Shown: positions 13,707-27,392 of the stretch, in pieces | How the letters are laid out: each line of letters opens with the position of its first letter | How positions within the stretch are numbered: the first letter of the stretch is position 1 | Assembly (NCBI GenBank): GCA_963971225.1 | Contig: CAXARI010000158.1 | Coordinates: 62,001 to 126,000, forward strand | Origin: Melieria omissa | Taxonomy: Eukaryota > Arthropoda > Insecta > Diptera > Ulidiidae | Length of the DNA stretch: 64,000 bases | Direction of reading: 5' to 3' | The notes under the pieces: generated by a model | What the model was told of the DNA's origin: nothing | Database searches by the model: none | Seen by the model: only the letters and a program-made list of their open reading frames with translations | Translations under genes and position numbers: made by a program

Positions 13707-14872
13707 GCTACACTCGTATGCTTTCTATAATGGTATCAATCATCCTTCTATACCCCAAGGTTCGAAAGCAAATCGATTTGGAACGGTGACTTTGAAAAAA
13801 TTGCTACTTGGGTGCAACCACTAAAATGCTTGTCAACACCAAATGCATAAGTGCATATTAATAATTGACCCCTTAAAATTTAGCCAGAGTCTTATGCTTT
13901 CTATATTGGTCCCTACCTTTTCATTATCCTTCAGGAATAATGAGCATATCGATGCGCAAGGATAACATTGAAAAACTGCCTATTACAAAATACACACTCA
14001 CCACTAAAGTGCTTATAGATTCCAAACGGTATGGGTTACGTTAATAAAAAACCCCTTCAAATGTAGCTAGAGATTGCAGCTTTATCAAATTAAATCAATA
14101 ATTTGATTACTATTAGGCAATCATGAACAGATCGATGCGCAAGAGTGACATTAAATGGCTGCCTACTGCAAAATCGATAAAATGCTTGTAAAATATGATG
14201 ATTCTAGGTTTATAGAAAAAATAATAACCTTAAAACCTAGCTGGAGTTTTGAGCTTTCATAAATGGGGTCAATCTTCTCGCTATCTCAGATAATGCAGGA
14301 GAATTTCGTTGTGGAAAAGTGATATCGACCACATGATACATCTATATCAGGGGTGCCCAAAATCTTCTTATGGAAAAGCAAAATCCAATACATGTAAAGT
14401 TGCCCAAAAAAAATGCAAACAAATTATTTAATTAATTAGTTGAAAGCACATTGTGCATTTCGCTTGACCCTTAAAATTATAAGTGAAAAAAATATAATGT
14501 TCCCATTTGTCATTGCCGAAAGGCCAACCAATCGCCAACACAAAAAAGCATACACACAAAAACTACAACAACAAAAGCATCTAATTTGTTTTCATACATA
14601 CAATCTCTTGAGGCAACAAAACAAAAATCCGCGCAGCCCCCACACGTGTTGCTTCGTTGCTGTCACAACAACGACTGATTGAAACAATGCACCTCTGATC
14701 TATATAACCAATCAATCACTTTAATCAAAATGGCGTCAAAATTAAGCCAGAGTGACCACCTTTCACCAATTTGGTAAATAAAAAAAATATCCCACCGGCA
14801 GCATGATCGAAATTATGGCTGTTAAATCTCGACCCGTTAACGGATTTTAATAATATTATGCCTTATTATTTA
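13707..14872 (+). repeat. Unit U13 (1166 bp)
   Basis: Long-form MITE at 14348-14697. About 26 bp (the ATGCTTGTGGAACC start of s4) are deleted just after the MITE, giving AACCAATCAATCACTTT. The ACAATCTCTTGAGGC and GAAACAATGCACC variants recur in U30. Confidence 0.95.
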
Positions 14873-16052
14873 GCTAGACTCGTATGCTTTCTATAATGGT
14901 ATCAATCATCCTTCTATACCCCAAGGTTCGAAAGCAAATCGATTTGGAACGGTGACTTTGAAAAAATTGCTACTTGGGTGCAACCACTAAAATGCTTGTC
15001 AACACCAAATGCATAAGTGCATATTAATAATTGACCCCTTAAAATTTAGCCAGAGTCTTATGCTTTCTATATTGGTCCCTAACTTTTCATTATCCTTCAG
15101 GAATAATGAGCATATCGATGCGCAAGGATAACATTGAAAAACTGCCTATTACAAAATACACACTCACCACTAAAGTGCTTATAGATTCCAAACGGTATGG
15201 GTTACATTAATAAAATACCCCTTAAAATGTAGCTAGAGATTGCAGCTTTATCAAATTAAATCAATAATTTCATTACTATTCGGCAATCATGAACAATTCG
15301 ATGCGCAAAAGTGACATTAAATGGCTGCCTACTGCAAAATCGATAAAATGCTTGTAAAATATGATGATTCTAGGTTTATAGAAAAAATATCAACCTTAAA
15401 ACCTAGCTGGAGTTTTGAGCTTTCATAAATGGGGTCAATCTTCTCGCTATCTCAAATAATGCAGCAGAATTTCGTTGTGGAAAAGTGATATCGACCACAT
15501 GATACATCTATATTAGGGGTGCCCAAAATATTCTTATGGAAAAGCAAAAACCAATACATGTAAAGTTGCCCAAAAATATGCAAACAAATTATTTAATTAA
15601 TTGAATTAGTTGAAAGCACATTGTGCATTTCGCTTGACCCTTAAAATTATAAGTGAAAAAAATATAATGTTCCCATTTGTCATTGCCGAAAGGCCAACCA
15701 ATCGCCAAAACAAAAACTACAACAACAAAAGCATCTAATTTTTTTTCATACATAGAATTTCTTGAGGAAACAAAACAAAAATCCGCGCAGCCCCCACACG
15801 TGTTGCTTCGTTGCTGTCACAACAACGACTGATTGAAAGAATGCACCTCTGATCTATATAACCAATCAAATGCTTATGGAACCTAAGTACGCACAATCAC
15901 TTTAATCAAAATGGCGTCAAAATTAAGCCAGAGTGACCACCTTTCAATAATTTGGTAAATAAAAAAATATCCCACCGGCAGCATGATCGAAATTATGGCT
16001 GTTAAATCTCGACCCGTTAACGGATTTTAATAATATTATGCCTTATTATTTA
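14873..16052 (+). repeat. Unit U14 (1180 bp)
   Basis: MITE at 15514-15851, with its first base changed (TAGGGGTGCCC). Shared with U16: AATTTCATTAC, AACAATTCGATGCG, GCAGCAGAATTTC and CTTATGGAACC. Confidence 0.95.
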
Positions 16053-17230
16053 GCTAGACTCGTATGCTTTCTATAATGGTATCAATCATCCTTCTATACC
16101 CCAAGGTTCGAAAGCAAATCGATTTGGAACGGTGACTTTGAAAAAATTGCTACTTGGGTGCAACCACTAAAATGCTTGTCAACACCAAATGCATAAGTGC
16201 ATATTAATAATTGACCCCTTAAAATTTAGCCAGAGTCTTATGCTTTCTATATTGGTCCCTACCTTTTCATTATCCTTCAGGAATAATGATCATATCGATG
16301 CGCAAGGATAACATTGAAAAACTGCCTATTACAAAATACACACTCACCACTAAAGTGCTTATAGATTCCAAACGGTACAGGTTACGTTAATAAAAAACCC
16401 CTTAAAATGTAGCTAGAGATCGCAGCTTTATCAAATTAAATCAATAATTTGATTACTATTCGGCAATCATGAACAGATCGATGCGCAAGAGTGACATTAA
16501 ATGGCTGCCTACTGCAAAATCGATAAAATGCTTGTAAAATATGATGATTCTAGGTTTATAGAAAAACTAATAACCTTAAAACCCAGCTAGAGTTTTGAGC
16601 TTTCATAAATGGGGTCAATCTTCTCGCTATCTCAGATAATGCAGGAGAACTTCGTTGTGGAAAAGTGATATCGACCACATGATACATCTATATCAGGGGT
16701 GCCCAAAATCTTCTTATGGAAAAGCAAAAACCAATACATGTAAAGTTGACCAAAAAAATGCAAACAAATTATGTAGTTAATTGAATTAGTTGAAAGCACA
16801 TTGTGCATTTCGCTTGACCCTTAAAATTATAAGTGAAAAAAATATAATGTTCCCATTTGTCATTGCCGAAAGGCCAACCAATCGCCAAAACAAAAACTAC
16901 AACAACAAAAGCATGTAATGTTTTTTCATACATAGAATTTCTTGAGGAAACAAAAAAAAATCAGCGCAGCCCCCACACGTGTTGCTTCGTTGCTGTCACA
17001 ACAACGACTGATTGAAAGAATGCACCTCTGATCTATATAACCAATTAAATGCTTGTGGAACCTAAGTACGCACAATCACTTTAATCAAAATGGCGTCAAA
17101 ATTAAGCCAGAGTGACCACCTTCAATAATTTGGTAAATAAAAAAATATCCCACCGGCAGCATGATCGAAATTATGGCTGTTAAATCTCGACCCGTTAACG
17201 GATTTTAATAATATTATGCCTTATTATTTA
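16053..17230 (+). repeat. Unit U15 (1178 bp)
   Basis: MITE at 16694-17030. It is a relative of U12 by GATCATATC, GTACAGG and GAGATCGCAG. AACCCAGCTAGAG is private. Confidence 0.95.
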
Positions 17231-19113
17231 GCTAGACTCGTGCGCTTTCTATAATGGTATCAATCATCCTTCTATACCCCAAGGTTCGAAAGCAAATCGA
17301 TTTGGAACGGTGACTTTGAAAAAATTGCTACTTGGGTGCAACCACTAAAATGCTTGTCAACACCAAATGCATAAGTGCATATTAATAATTGACCCCTTAA
17401 AATTTAGCCAGAGTCTTATGCTTTCTATATTGGTCCCTAACTTTTCATTATCCTTCAGGAATAATGAGCATATCGATGCGCAAGGATAAAATTGAAAAAC
17501 TGCCTATTACAAAATACACACTCACCACTAAAGTGCTTATAGATTCCAAACGGTATGGGTTACGTTAATAAAAAACCCCTTAAAATGTAGCTAGAGATTG
17601 CAGCTTTATCAAATTAAGGGGGCCGATACATGTAAAATGAAGTATTTTTGGAAATTTTGTTTTTCTCGGGAATATGTTCTACAAAGCCTTTTCAATGTAT
17701 GGCTAAGAGCGTTTTCCAAAATTCTAATCCCTTCCCAGACAAAACACAGGTAGAAGCGGCGGCGTCAGGTATAAGCCTGTCGCTTACTCAATCTTTGAGC
17801 CCGTTTATCTCGGAACCATGTTTTTCGGTATGGGCTGCGCGATTGCATGAGAACCGCTCAACCGATCGCGATGAAATTTTAACCACACCTTCGGAAGACT
17901 CATCCCTTCGATGTGAACCTACTTGTTTTTACAAATCTGCAAAAATCTCATGTTGGTGCTTGCAAATTCATCAAAACAGCTGCCCCAAAAATTCAATTTT
18001 CTGCCGTTTCCAAAAAAATTACAATTTCTTTACTAAACCAGGTTCACATCGAAGCCACAACTGTTTTTTAATTGATTTCCTTTCATTTTTCATTTCAGCT
18101 TCATACGAGCAGCGCAATCGCGCAGCGCATCAGATTGGAGGGGGTTTTTTGATCCCACACGCCGCCGCCATCTTGGATTCTCGGGTCAAAAAAAAAATGG
18201 AAAAAGAACCTTTAATTAGTTAATAAAAGATTAAAAACAAAAAAAAATCAATTGCCAAATTCCTTATCCCCCAAAAAAATTCTCAAAAAATACACTATTT
18301 ACATGTATCGGCCCCCTTAAATCAATAATTTCATTACTATTCGGCAATCATGAACAATTCGATGCGCAAAAGTGACATTAAATGGCTGCCTACTGCAAAA
18401 TCGATAAAATGCTTGTAAAATATGATGATTCTAGGTTTATAGAAAAAATATCAACCTTAAAACCTAGCTGGAGTTTTGAGCTTTCATAAATGGGGTCAAT
18501 CTTCTCGCTATCTCAAATAATGCAGCAGAATTTCGTTGTGGAAAAGTGATATCGACCACATGATACATCTATATTAGGGGTGCCCAAAATATTCTTATGG
18601 AAAAGCAAAAACCAATACATGTAAAGTTGCCCAAAAATATGCAAACAAATTATTTAATTAATTGAATTAGTTGAAAGCACATTGTGCATTTCGCTTGACC
18701 CTTAAAATTATAAGTGAAAAAAATATAATGTTCCCATTTGTCATTGCCGAAAGGCCAACCAATCGCCAAAACAAAAACTACAACAACAAAAGCATCTAAT
18801 TTTTTTTCATACATAGAATTTCTTGAGGAAACAAAACAAAAATCCGCGCAGCCCCCACACGTGTTGCTTCGTTGCTGTCACAACAACGACTGATTGAAAG
18901 AATGCACCTCTGATCTATATAACCAATCAAATGCTTATGGAACCTAAGTACGCACAATCACTTTAATCAAAATGGCGTCAAAATTAAGCCAGAGTGACCA
19001 CCTTTCAATAATTTGGTAAATAAAAAAATATCCCACCGGCAGCATGATCGAAATTATGGCTGTTAAATCTCGACCCGTTAACGGATTTTAATAATATTAT
19101 GCCTTATTATTTA
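17231..19113 (+). repeat. Unit U16, split by a 699-bp foldback element
   Basis: Satellite is at 17231-17617 and 18317-19113; MITE at 18575-18912 with the mutated TAGGGG end. Removing the insertion and one TTAA leaves 1180 bp. The right half is a sister of U14. Confidence 0.95.
17618..18316 (+). mobile_element. Foldback DNA element with 19-bp perfect inverted ends at a TTAA site
   Basis: The ends are GGGGGCCGATACATGTAAA (17618-17636) and its exact reverse complement (18298-18316). TTAA occurs on both sides (17614-17617 and 18317-18320) and once in unsplit units. The site also fits a TA duplication with ends AGGGGG/CCCCCT, so TTAA versus TA is unresolved. Inverted repeats are nested inside: 17834-17846 with 18114-18126 (13 bp, perfect), 17906-17920 with 18040-18054 (15 bp, perfect), and GCGGCGGCGT at 17756-17765 with 18159-18168. 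The two arms look like a long, decayed palindrome. A 191-codon open frame (17648-18223) crosses it but matches nothing I recognise. TTAA targets suggest piggyBac relatives, but GGGGG ends are not typical of them, so I leave the family open. Confidence 0.85.
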
Positions 19114-20293
19114 GCTAGACTCGTATGCTTTCTATAATGGTATCAATCATCCTTCTATACCCCAAGGTTCGAAAGCAAATCGATTTGGAACGGTGACTTT
19201 GAAAAAATTGCTACTTGGGTGCAACCACTAAAATGCTTGTCAACACCAAATGCATAAGTGCATATTAATAATTGACCCCTTAAAATTTAGCCAGAGTCTT
19301 ATGCTTTCTATATTGGTCCTTAACTTTTCATTATCCTTCAGGAATAATGAGCATATCGATGCGCAAGGATAACATTGAAAAACTGCCTATTACAAAATAC
19401 ACACTCACCACTAAAGTGCTTATAGATTCCAAACGGTATGGGTTACGTTAATAAAAAACCCCTTAAAATGTAGCTAGAGATTGCAGCTTTATCAAATTAA
19501 ATCAATAATTTGATTACTATTAGGCAATCATGAACAGATCGATGCGCAAGAGTGACATTAAATGGCTGCCTACTGCAAAATCGATAAAATGCTTGTAAAA
19601 TATGATGATTCTAGGTTTATAGAAAAAATAATAACCTTAAAACCTAGCTGGAGTTTTGAGCTTTCATAAATGGGGTCAATCTTCTCGCTATCTCAAATAA
19701 TGCAGGAGAATTTCGTTGTGGAAAAGTGATATCGACCACATGATACATCTATATCAGGGGTGTCCAAAGTCTTCTTATGGAAAAGCAAAAACCAATACAT
19801 TTAAACTTGCCCAAAAAAATGCAAACAAATTATTTAATTAATTGAATTAGTTGAAAGCACATTGTGCATTTCGCTTGACCCTTAAAATTATAAGTGAAAA
19901 AAATATAATGTTCCCATTTGTCATTGCCGAAAGGCCAACCAATCGCCAAAACAAAAACTACAACAACAAAAGCATCTAATTTTTTTTCATACATAGAATT
20001 TCTTGAGGAAACAAAACAAAAATCCGCGCAGCCCCCACACGTGTTGCTTCGTTGCTGTCACAACAACGACTGATTGAAAGAATGCACCTCTGATCTATAT
20101 AACCAATCAAATGCTTGTGGAACCTAAGTACGCACAATCACTTTAATCAAAATGGCGTCAAAATTATGCCAGAGTGACCACCTTTCAATAATTTGGTAAA
20201 TAAAAAAATATCCCACCGGCAGCATGATCGAAATTATGGCTGTTAAATCTCGACCCGTTAACGGATTTTAATAATATTATGCCTTATTATTTA
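19114..20293 (+). repeat. Unit U17 (1180 bp)
   Basis: MITE at 19755-20092. Private variants are GGTCCTTAAC, GGGTGTCCAAAG and TTAAACTTGCCC. Its last ~490 bp begin the tract duplicated with a 5919-bp offset. Confidence 0.95.
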
Positions 20294-21473
20294 GCTAGAC
20301 TCGTATGCTTTCTATAATGGTATCAATCATCCTTCTATACCCCAAGGTTCGAAAGCAAATCGATTTGGAACGGTGACTTTGAAAAAATTGCTACTTGGGT
20401 GCAACCACTAAAATGCTTGTCAACACCAAATGCATAAGTGCATATTAATAATTGACCCCTTAAAATTTAGCCAGAGTCTTATGCTTTCTATATTGGTCCC
20501 TAACTTTTCATTATCCTTCAGGAATAATGAGCATATCGATGCGCAAGGATAACATTGAAAAACTGCCTATTACAAAATACACACTCACCACTAAAGTGCT
20601 TATAGATTCCAAACGGTATGGGTTACGTTAATAAAAAACCCCTTAAAATGAAGCTAGAGATTGCAGCTTTATCAAATTAAATCAATAATTTGACTACTAT
20701 TAGGCAATCATGAACAGATCGATGCGCAAGAGTGACATTAAATGGCTGCCTACTGCAAAATCGATAAAATGCTTGTAAAATATGATGATTCTAGGTTTAT
20801 AGAAAAAATAACAACCTTAAAACCTAGCTGGAGTTTTGAGCTTTCATAAATGGGGTCAATCTTCTCGCTATCTCAAATAATGCAGGAGAATTTCGTTGTG
20901 GAAAAGTGATATCGACCACATGATACATCTATATCAGGGGTGCCCAAAGTCTTCTTATGGAAAAGCAAAAACCAATACATTTAAAGTTGCCCAAAAAAAT
21001 GCAAACAAATTATTTAATTAATTGAATTAGTTGAAAGCACATTGTGCATTTCGCTTGACCCTTAAAATTATAAGTGAAAAAAATATAATGTTCCCATTTG
21101 TCATTGCCGAAAGGCCAACCAATCGCCAAAACAAAAACTACAACAACAAAAGCATCTAATTTTTTTTCATACATAGAATTTCTTGAGGAAACAAAACAAA
21201 AATCCGCGCAGCCCCCACACGTGTTGCTTCGTTGCTGTCACAACAACGACTGATTGAAAGAATGCACCTCTGATCTATATAACCAATCAAATGCTTGTGG
21301 AACCTAAGTACGCACAATCACTTTAATCAAAATGGCGTCAAAATTAAGCCAGAGTGACCACCTTTCAATAATTTGGTAAATAAAAAAATATCCCACCGGC
21401 AGCATGATCGAAATTATGGCTGTTAAATCTCGACCCGTTAACGGATTTTAATAATATTATGCCTTATTATTTA
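20294..21473 (+). repeat. Unit U18 (1180 bp)
   Basis: MITE at 20935-21272. It carries AATGAAGCTAGAG, GACTACTATT and AATAACAACC, all shared with U23. Confidence 0.95.
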
Positions 21474-22653
21474 GCTAGGCTCGTATGCTTTCTATAATGG
21501 TATCAATCATCCTTCTATACCCCAAGGTTCGAAAGCAAATCGATTTGGAACGGTGACTTTGAAAAAATTGCTACTTGGGTGCAACCACTAAAATGCTTGT
21601 CAACACCAAATGCATAAGTGCATATTAATAATTGACCCCTTAAAATTTAGCCAGAGTCTTATGCTTTCTATATTGGTCCCTAACTTTTCATTATCCTTCA
21701 GGAATAATGAGCATATCGATGCGCAAGGATAACATTGAAAAACTGCCTATTACAAAATACACACTCACCACTAAAGTGCTTATAGATTCCAAACGGTATG
21801 GGTTACGTTAATAAAAAACCCCTTAAAATGTAGCTAGAGATTGCAGCTTTATCAAATTAAATCAATAATTTGATTACTATTAGGCAATCATGAACAGATC
21901 GATGCGCAAGAGTGACATTAAATGGCTGCCTACTGCAAAATCGATAAAATGCTTGTAAAATATGATGATTCTAGGTTTATAGAAAAAATAATAACCTTAA
22001 AACCTAGCTGGAGTTTTGAGCTTTCATAAATGGGGTCAATCTTCTCGCTATCTCAAATAATGCAGGAGAATTTCGTTGTGGAAAAGTGATATCGACCACA
22101 TGATACATCTATATCAGGGGTGCCCAAAGTCTTCTTATGGAAAAGCAAAAACCAATACATTTAAAGTTGCCCAAAAAAATGCAAACAAATTATTTAATTA
22201 ATTGAATTAGTTGAAAGCACATTGTGCATTTCGCTTGACCCTTAAAATTATAAGTGAAAAAAATATAATGTTCCCATTTGTCATTGCCGAAAGGCCAACC
22301 AATCGCCAAAACAAAAACTACAACAACAAAAGCATCTAATTTTTTTTCATACATAGAATTTCTTGAGGAAACAAAACAAAAATCCGCGCAGCCCCAACAC
22401 GTGTTGCTTCGTTGCTGTCACAACAACGACTGATTGAAAGAATGCACCTCTGATCTATATAACCAATCAAATGCTTGTGGAACCTAAGTACGCACAATCA
22501 CTTTAATCAAAATGGCGTCAAAATTAAGCCAGAGTGACCACCTTTCAATAATTTGGTAAATAAAAAAATATCCCACCGGCAGCATGATCGAAATTATGGC
22601 TGTTAAATCTCGACCCGTTAACGGATTTTAATATTATTATGCCTTATTATTTA
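21474..22653 (+). repeat. Unit U19 (1180 bp)
   Basis: MITE at 22115-22452. It starts GCTAGGCTCG and has GCCCCAACACG, both shared with U24. Confidence 0.95.
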
Positions 22654-23851
22654 GCTACACTCGTATGCTTTCTATAATGGTATCAATCATCCTTCTATAC
22701 CCCAAGGTTCGAAAGCAAATCGATTTGGAACGGTGACTTTGAAAAAATTGCTACTTGGGTGCAACCACTAAAATGCTTGTCAACACCAAATGCATAAGTG
22801 CATATTAATAATTGACCCCTTAAAATTTAGCCAGAGTCTTATGCTTTCTATATTGGTCCCTAACTTTTCATTATCCTTCAGGAATAATGAGCATATCGAT
22901 GCGCAAGGATAACATTGAAAAACTGCCTATTACAAAATACACACTCACCACTAAAGTGCTTATAGATTCCAAACGGTATGGGTTACGTTAATAAAAAACC
23001 CCTTAAAATGTAGCTAGAGATTGCAGCTTTATCAAATTAAATCAATAATTTGATTACTATTAGGCAATCATGAACAGATCGATGCGCAAGAGTGACATTA
23101 AATGGCTGCCTACTGCAAAATCGATAAAATGCTTGTAAAATATGATGATTCTAGGTTTATAGAAAAAATAATAACCTTAAAACCTAGCTGGAGTTTTGAG
23201 CTTTCATAAATGGGGTCAATCTTCTCGCTATCTCAAATAATGCAGGAGAATTTCGTTGTGGAAAAGTGATATCGACCACATGATACATCTATATCAGGGG
23301 TGCCCAAAGTCTTCTTATGGAAAAGCAAAAACCAATACATTTAAAGTTGCCCAAAAAAATGCAAACAAATTAAATAATAATAAATAATTAAATAATTAAT
23401 TGAATTAGTTGAAAGCACATTGTGCATTTCGCTTGACCCTTAAAATTATAAGTGAAAAAAATATAATGTTCCCATTTGTCATTGCCGAAAGGCCAACCAA
23501 TCGCCAAAACAAAAACTACAACAACAAAAGCATCTAATTTTTTTTCATACATAGAATTTCTTGAGGAAACAAAACAAAAATCCGCGCAGCCCCCACACGT
23601 GTTGCTTCGTTGCTGTCACAACAACGACTGATTGAAAGAATGCACCTCTGATCTATATAACCAATCAAATGCTTGTGGAACCTAAGTACGCACAATCACT
23701 TTAATCAAAATGGCGTCAAAATTAAGCCAGAGTGACCACCTTTCAATAATTTGGTAAATAAAAAAATATCCCACCGGCAGCATGATCGAAATTATGGCTG
23801 TTAAATCTCGACCCGTTAACGGATTTTAATAATATTATGCCTTATTATTTA
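22654..23851 (+). repeat. Unit U20 (1198 bp)
   Basis: MITE at 23295-23650 with the 18-bp AT-rich expansion (AAATAATAATAAATAATTAA). It starts GCTACACTCG. Counterpart of U25. Confidence 0.95.
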
Positions 23852-25032
23852 GCTAGACTCGTATGCTTTCTATAATGGTATCAATCATCCTTCTATACCC
23901 CAAGGTTCGAAAGCAAATCGATTTGGAACGGTGACTTTGAAAAAATTGCTACTTGGGTGCAACCACTAAAATGCTTGTCAACACCAAATGCATAAGTGCA
24001 TATTAATAATTGACCCCTTAAAATTTAGCCAGAGTCTTATGCTTTCTATATTGGTCCCTAACTTTTCATTATCCTTCAGGAATAATGAGCATATCGATGC
24101 GCAAGGATAACATTGAAAAACTGCCTATTACAAAATACACACTCACCACTAAAGTGCTTATAGATTCCAAACGGTATGGGTTACGTTAATAAAAAACCCC
24201 TTAAAATGTAGCTAGAGATTGCAGCTTTATCAAATTAAATCAATAATTTGATTACTATTAGGCAATCATGAACAGATCGATGCGCAAGAGTGACATTAAA
24301 TGGCTGCCTACTGCAAAATCGATAAAATGCTTGTAAAATATGATGATTCTAGGTTTATAGAAAAAATAATAACCTTAAAACCTAGCTGGAGTTTTGAGCT
24401 TTCATAAATGGGGTCAATCTTCTCGCTATCTCAAATAATGCAGGAGAATTTCGTTGTGGAAAAGTGATATCGACCACATGATACATCTATATCAGGGGTG
24501 CCCAAAGTCTTCTTATGGAAAAGCAAAAACCAATACATTTAAAGTTGCCCAAAAAAATGCAAACAAATTATTTAATTAATTGAATTAGTTGAAAGCACAT
24601 TGTGCATTTCGCTTGACCCTTAAAATTATAAGTGAAAAAAATATAATGTTCCCATTTGTCATTGCCGAAAGGCCAACCAATCGCCAAAACAAAAACTACA
24701 ACAACAAAAGCATCTAATTTTTTTTCATACATAGAATTTCTTGAGGAAACAAAACAAAAATCCGCGCAGCCCCCACACGTGTTGCTTCGTTGCTGTCACA
24801 ACAACGACTGATTGAAAGAATGCACCTCTGATCTATATAACCAATCAAATGCTTGTGGAACCTAAGTACGCACAATCACTTTAATCAAAATGGCGTCAAA
24901 ATTAAGCCAGAGTGACCACCTTTCACCAATTTGGTAAATAAAAAAAATATCCCACCGGCAGCATGATCGAAATTATGGCTGTTAAATCTCGACCCGTTAA
25001 CGGATTTTAATATTATTATGCCTTATTATTTA
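23852..25032 (+). repeat. Unit U21 (1181 bp)
   Basis: MITE at 24493-24830. TTTCACCAATTTGG near the 3' end is an old-type variant otherwise seen in the left third. Counterpart of U26. Confidence 0.95.
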
Positions 25033-26212
25033 GCTACACTCGTATGCTTTCTATAATGGTATCAATCATCCTTCTATACCCCAAGGTTCGAAAGCAAATC
25101 GATTTGGAACGGTGACTTTGAAAAAATTGCTACTTGGGTGCAACCACTAAAATGCTTGTCAACACCAAATGCATAAGTGCATATTAATAATTGACCCCTT
25201 AAAATTTAGCCAGAGTCTTATGCTTTCTATATTGGTCCCTAACTTTTCATTATCCTTCAGGAATAATGAGCATATCGATGCGCAAGGATAACATTGAAAA
25301 ACTGCCTATTACAAAATACACACTCACCACTAAAGTGCTTATAGATTCCAAACGGTATGGGTTACGTTAATAAAAAACCCCTTAAAATGTAGCTAGAGAT
25401 TGCAGCTTTATCAAATTAAATCAATAATTTGATTACTATTAGGCAATCATGAACAGATCGATGCGCAAGAGTGACATTAAATGGCTGCCTACTGCAAAAT
25501 CGATAAAATGCTTGTAAAATATGATGATTCTAGGTTTATAGAAAAAATAATAACCTTAAAACCTAGCTGGAGTTTTGAGCTTTCATAAATGGGGTCAATC
25601 TTCTCGCTATCTCAAATAATGCAGGAGAATTTCGTTGTGGAAAAGTGATATCGACCACATGATACATCTATATCAGGGGTGCCCAAAGTCTTCTTATGGA
25701 AAAGCAAAAACCAATACATTTAAAGTTGCCCAAAAAAATGCAAACAAATTATTTAATTAATTGAATTAGTTGAAAGCACATTGTGCATTTCGCTTGACCC
25801 TTAAAATTATAAGTGAAAAAAATATAATGTTCCCATTTGTCATTGCCGAAAGGCCAACCAATCGCCAAAACAAAAACTACAACAACAAAAGCATCTAATT
25901 TTTTTTCATACATAGAATTTCTTGAGGAAACAAAACAAAAATCCGCGCAGCCCCCACACGTGTTGCTTCGTTGCTGTCACAACAACGACTGATTGAAAGA
26001 ATGCACCTCTGATCTATATAACCAATCAAATGCTTGTGGAACCTAAGTACGCACAATCACTTTAATCAAAATGGCGTCAAAATTATGCCAGAGTGACCAC
26101 CTTTCAATAATTTGGTAAATAAAAAAATATCCCACCGGCAGCATGATCGAAATTATGGCTGTTAAATCTCGACCCGTTAACGGATTTTAATAATATTATG
26201 CCTTATTATTTA
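25033..26212 (+). repeat. Unit U22 (1180 bp)
   Basis: MITE at 25674-26011. It starts GCTACACTCG and ends with AATTATGCCAGAG. Counterpart of U27. Confidence 0.95.
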
Positions 26213-27392
26213 GCTAGACTCGTATGCTTTCTATAATGGTATCAATCATCCTTCTATACCCCAAGGTTCGAAAGCAAATCGATTTGGAACGGTGACTTTG
26301 AAAAAATTGCTACTTGGGTGCAACCACTAAAATGCTTGTCAACACCAAATGCATAAGTGCATATTAATAATTGACCCCTTAAAATTTAGCCAGAGTCTTA
26401 TGCTTTCTATATTGGTCCCTAACTTTTCATTATCCTTCAGGAATAATGAGCATATCGATGCGCAAGGATAACATTGAAAAACTGCCTATTACAAAATACA
26501 CACTCACCACTAAAGTGCTTATAGATTCCAAACGGTATGGGTTACGTTAATAAAAAACCCCTTAAAATGAAGCTAGAGATTGCAGCTTTATCAAATTAAA
26601 TCAATAATTTGACTACTATTAGGCAATCATGAACAGATCGATGCGCAAGAGTGACATTAAATGGCTGCCTACTGCAAAATCGATAAAATGCTTGTAAAAT
26701 ATGATGATTCTAGGTTTATAGAAAAAATAACAACCTTAAAACCTAGCTGGAGTTTTGAGCTTTCATAAATGGGGTCAATCTTCTCGCTATCTCAAATAAT
26801 GCAGGAGAATTTCGTTGTGGAAAAGTGATATCGACCACATGATACATCTATATCAGGGGTGCCCAAAGTCTTCTTATGGAAAAGCAAAAACCAATACATT
26901 TAAAGTTGCCCAAAAAAATGCAAACAAATTATTTAATTAATTGAATTAGTTGAAAGCACATTGTGCATTTCGCTTGACCCTTAAAATTATAAGTGAAAAA
27001 AATATAATGTTCCCATTTGTCATTGCCGAAAGGCCAACCAATCGCCAAAACAAAAACTACAACAACAAAAGCATCTAATTTTTTTTCATACATAGAATTT
27101 CTTGAGGAAACAAAACAAAAATCCGCGCAGCCCCCACACGTGTTGCTTCGTTGCTGTCACAACAACGACTGATTGAAAGAATGCACCTCTGATCTATATA
27201 ACCAATCAAATGCTTGTGGAACCTAAGTACGCACAATCACTTTAATCAAAATGGCGTCAAAATTAAGCCAGAGTGACCACCTTTCAATAATTTGGTAAAT
27301 AAAAAAATATCCCACCGGCAGCATGATCGAAATTATGGCTGTTAAATCTCGACCCGTTAACGGATTTTAATAATATTATGCCTTATTATTTA
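26213..27392 (+). repeat. Unit U23 (1180 bp)
   Basis: MITE at 26854-27191. Duplicate of U18. Confidence 0.95.

Larger units (their letters stand above)
20294..26212 (+). repeat. Five-unit higher-order block, copy A (U18-U22, 5919 bp)
   Basis: Five consecutive units repeat at an offset of 5919 bp as 26213-32131. Shared markers include A at 20651/26570, C at 20694/26613, GGCTCG at 21479/27398, CCCCAACACG at 22396/28315, the 18-bp AT expansion in U20/U25, and TTCACCAAT in U21/U26. Matching markers bound the tract between 19807 and 26085 (copy B 25726-32004). Confidence 0.9.

Noticed and set aside
17648..18223. 191-codon open frame inside the foldback element
   Set aside because: No family motif that I recognise, no ATG at its start, and it runs through the palindromic arms of a MITE-like element. 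Probably chance openness in a GC-richer insert.
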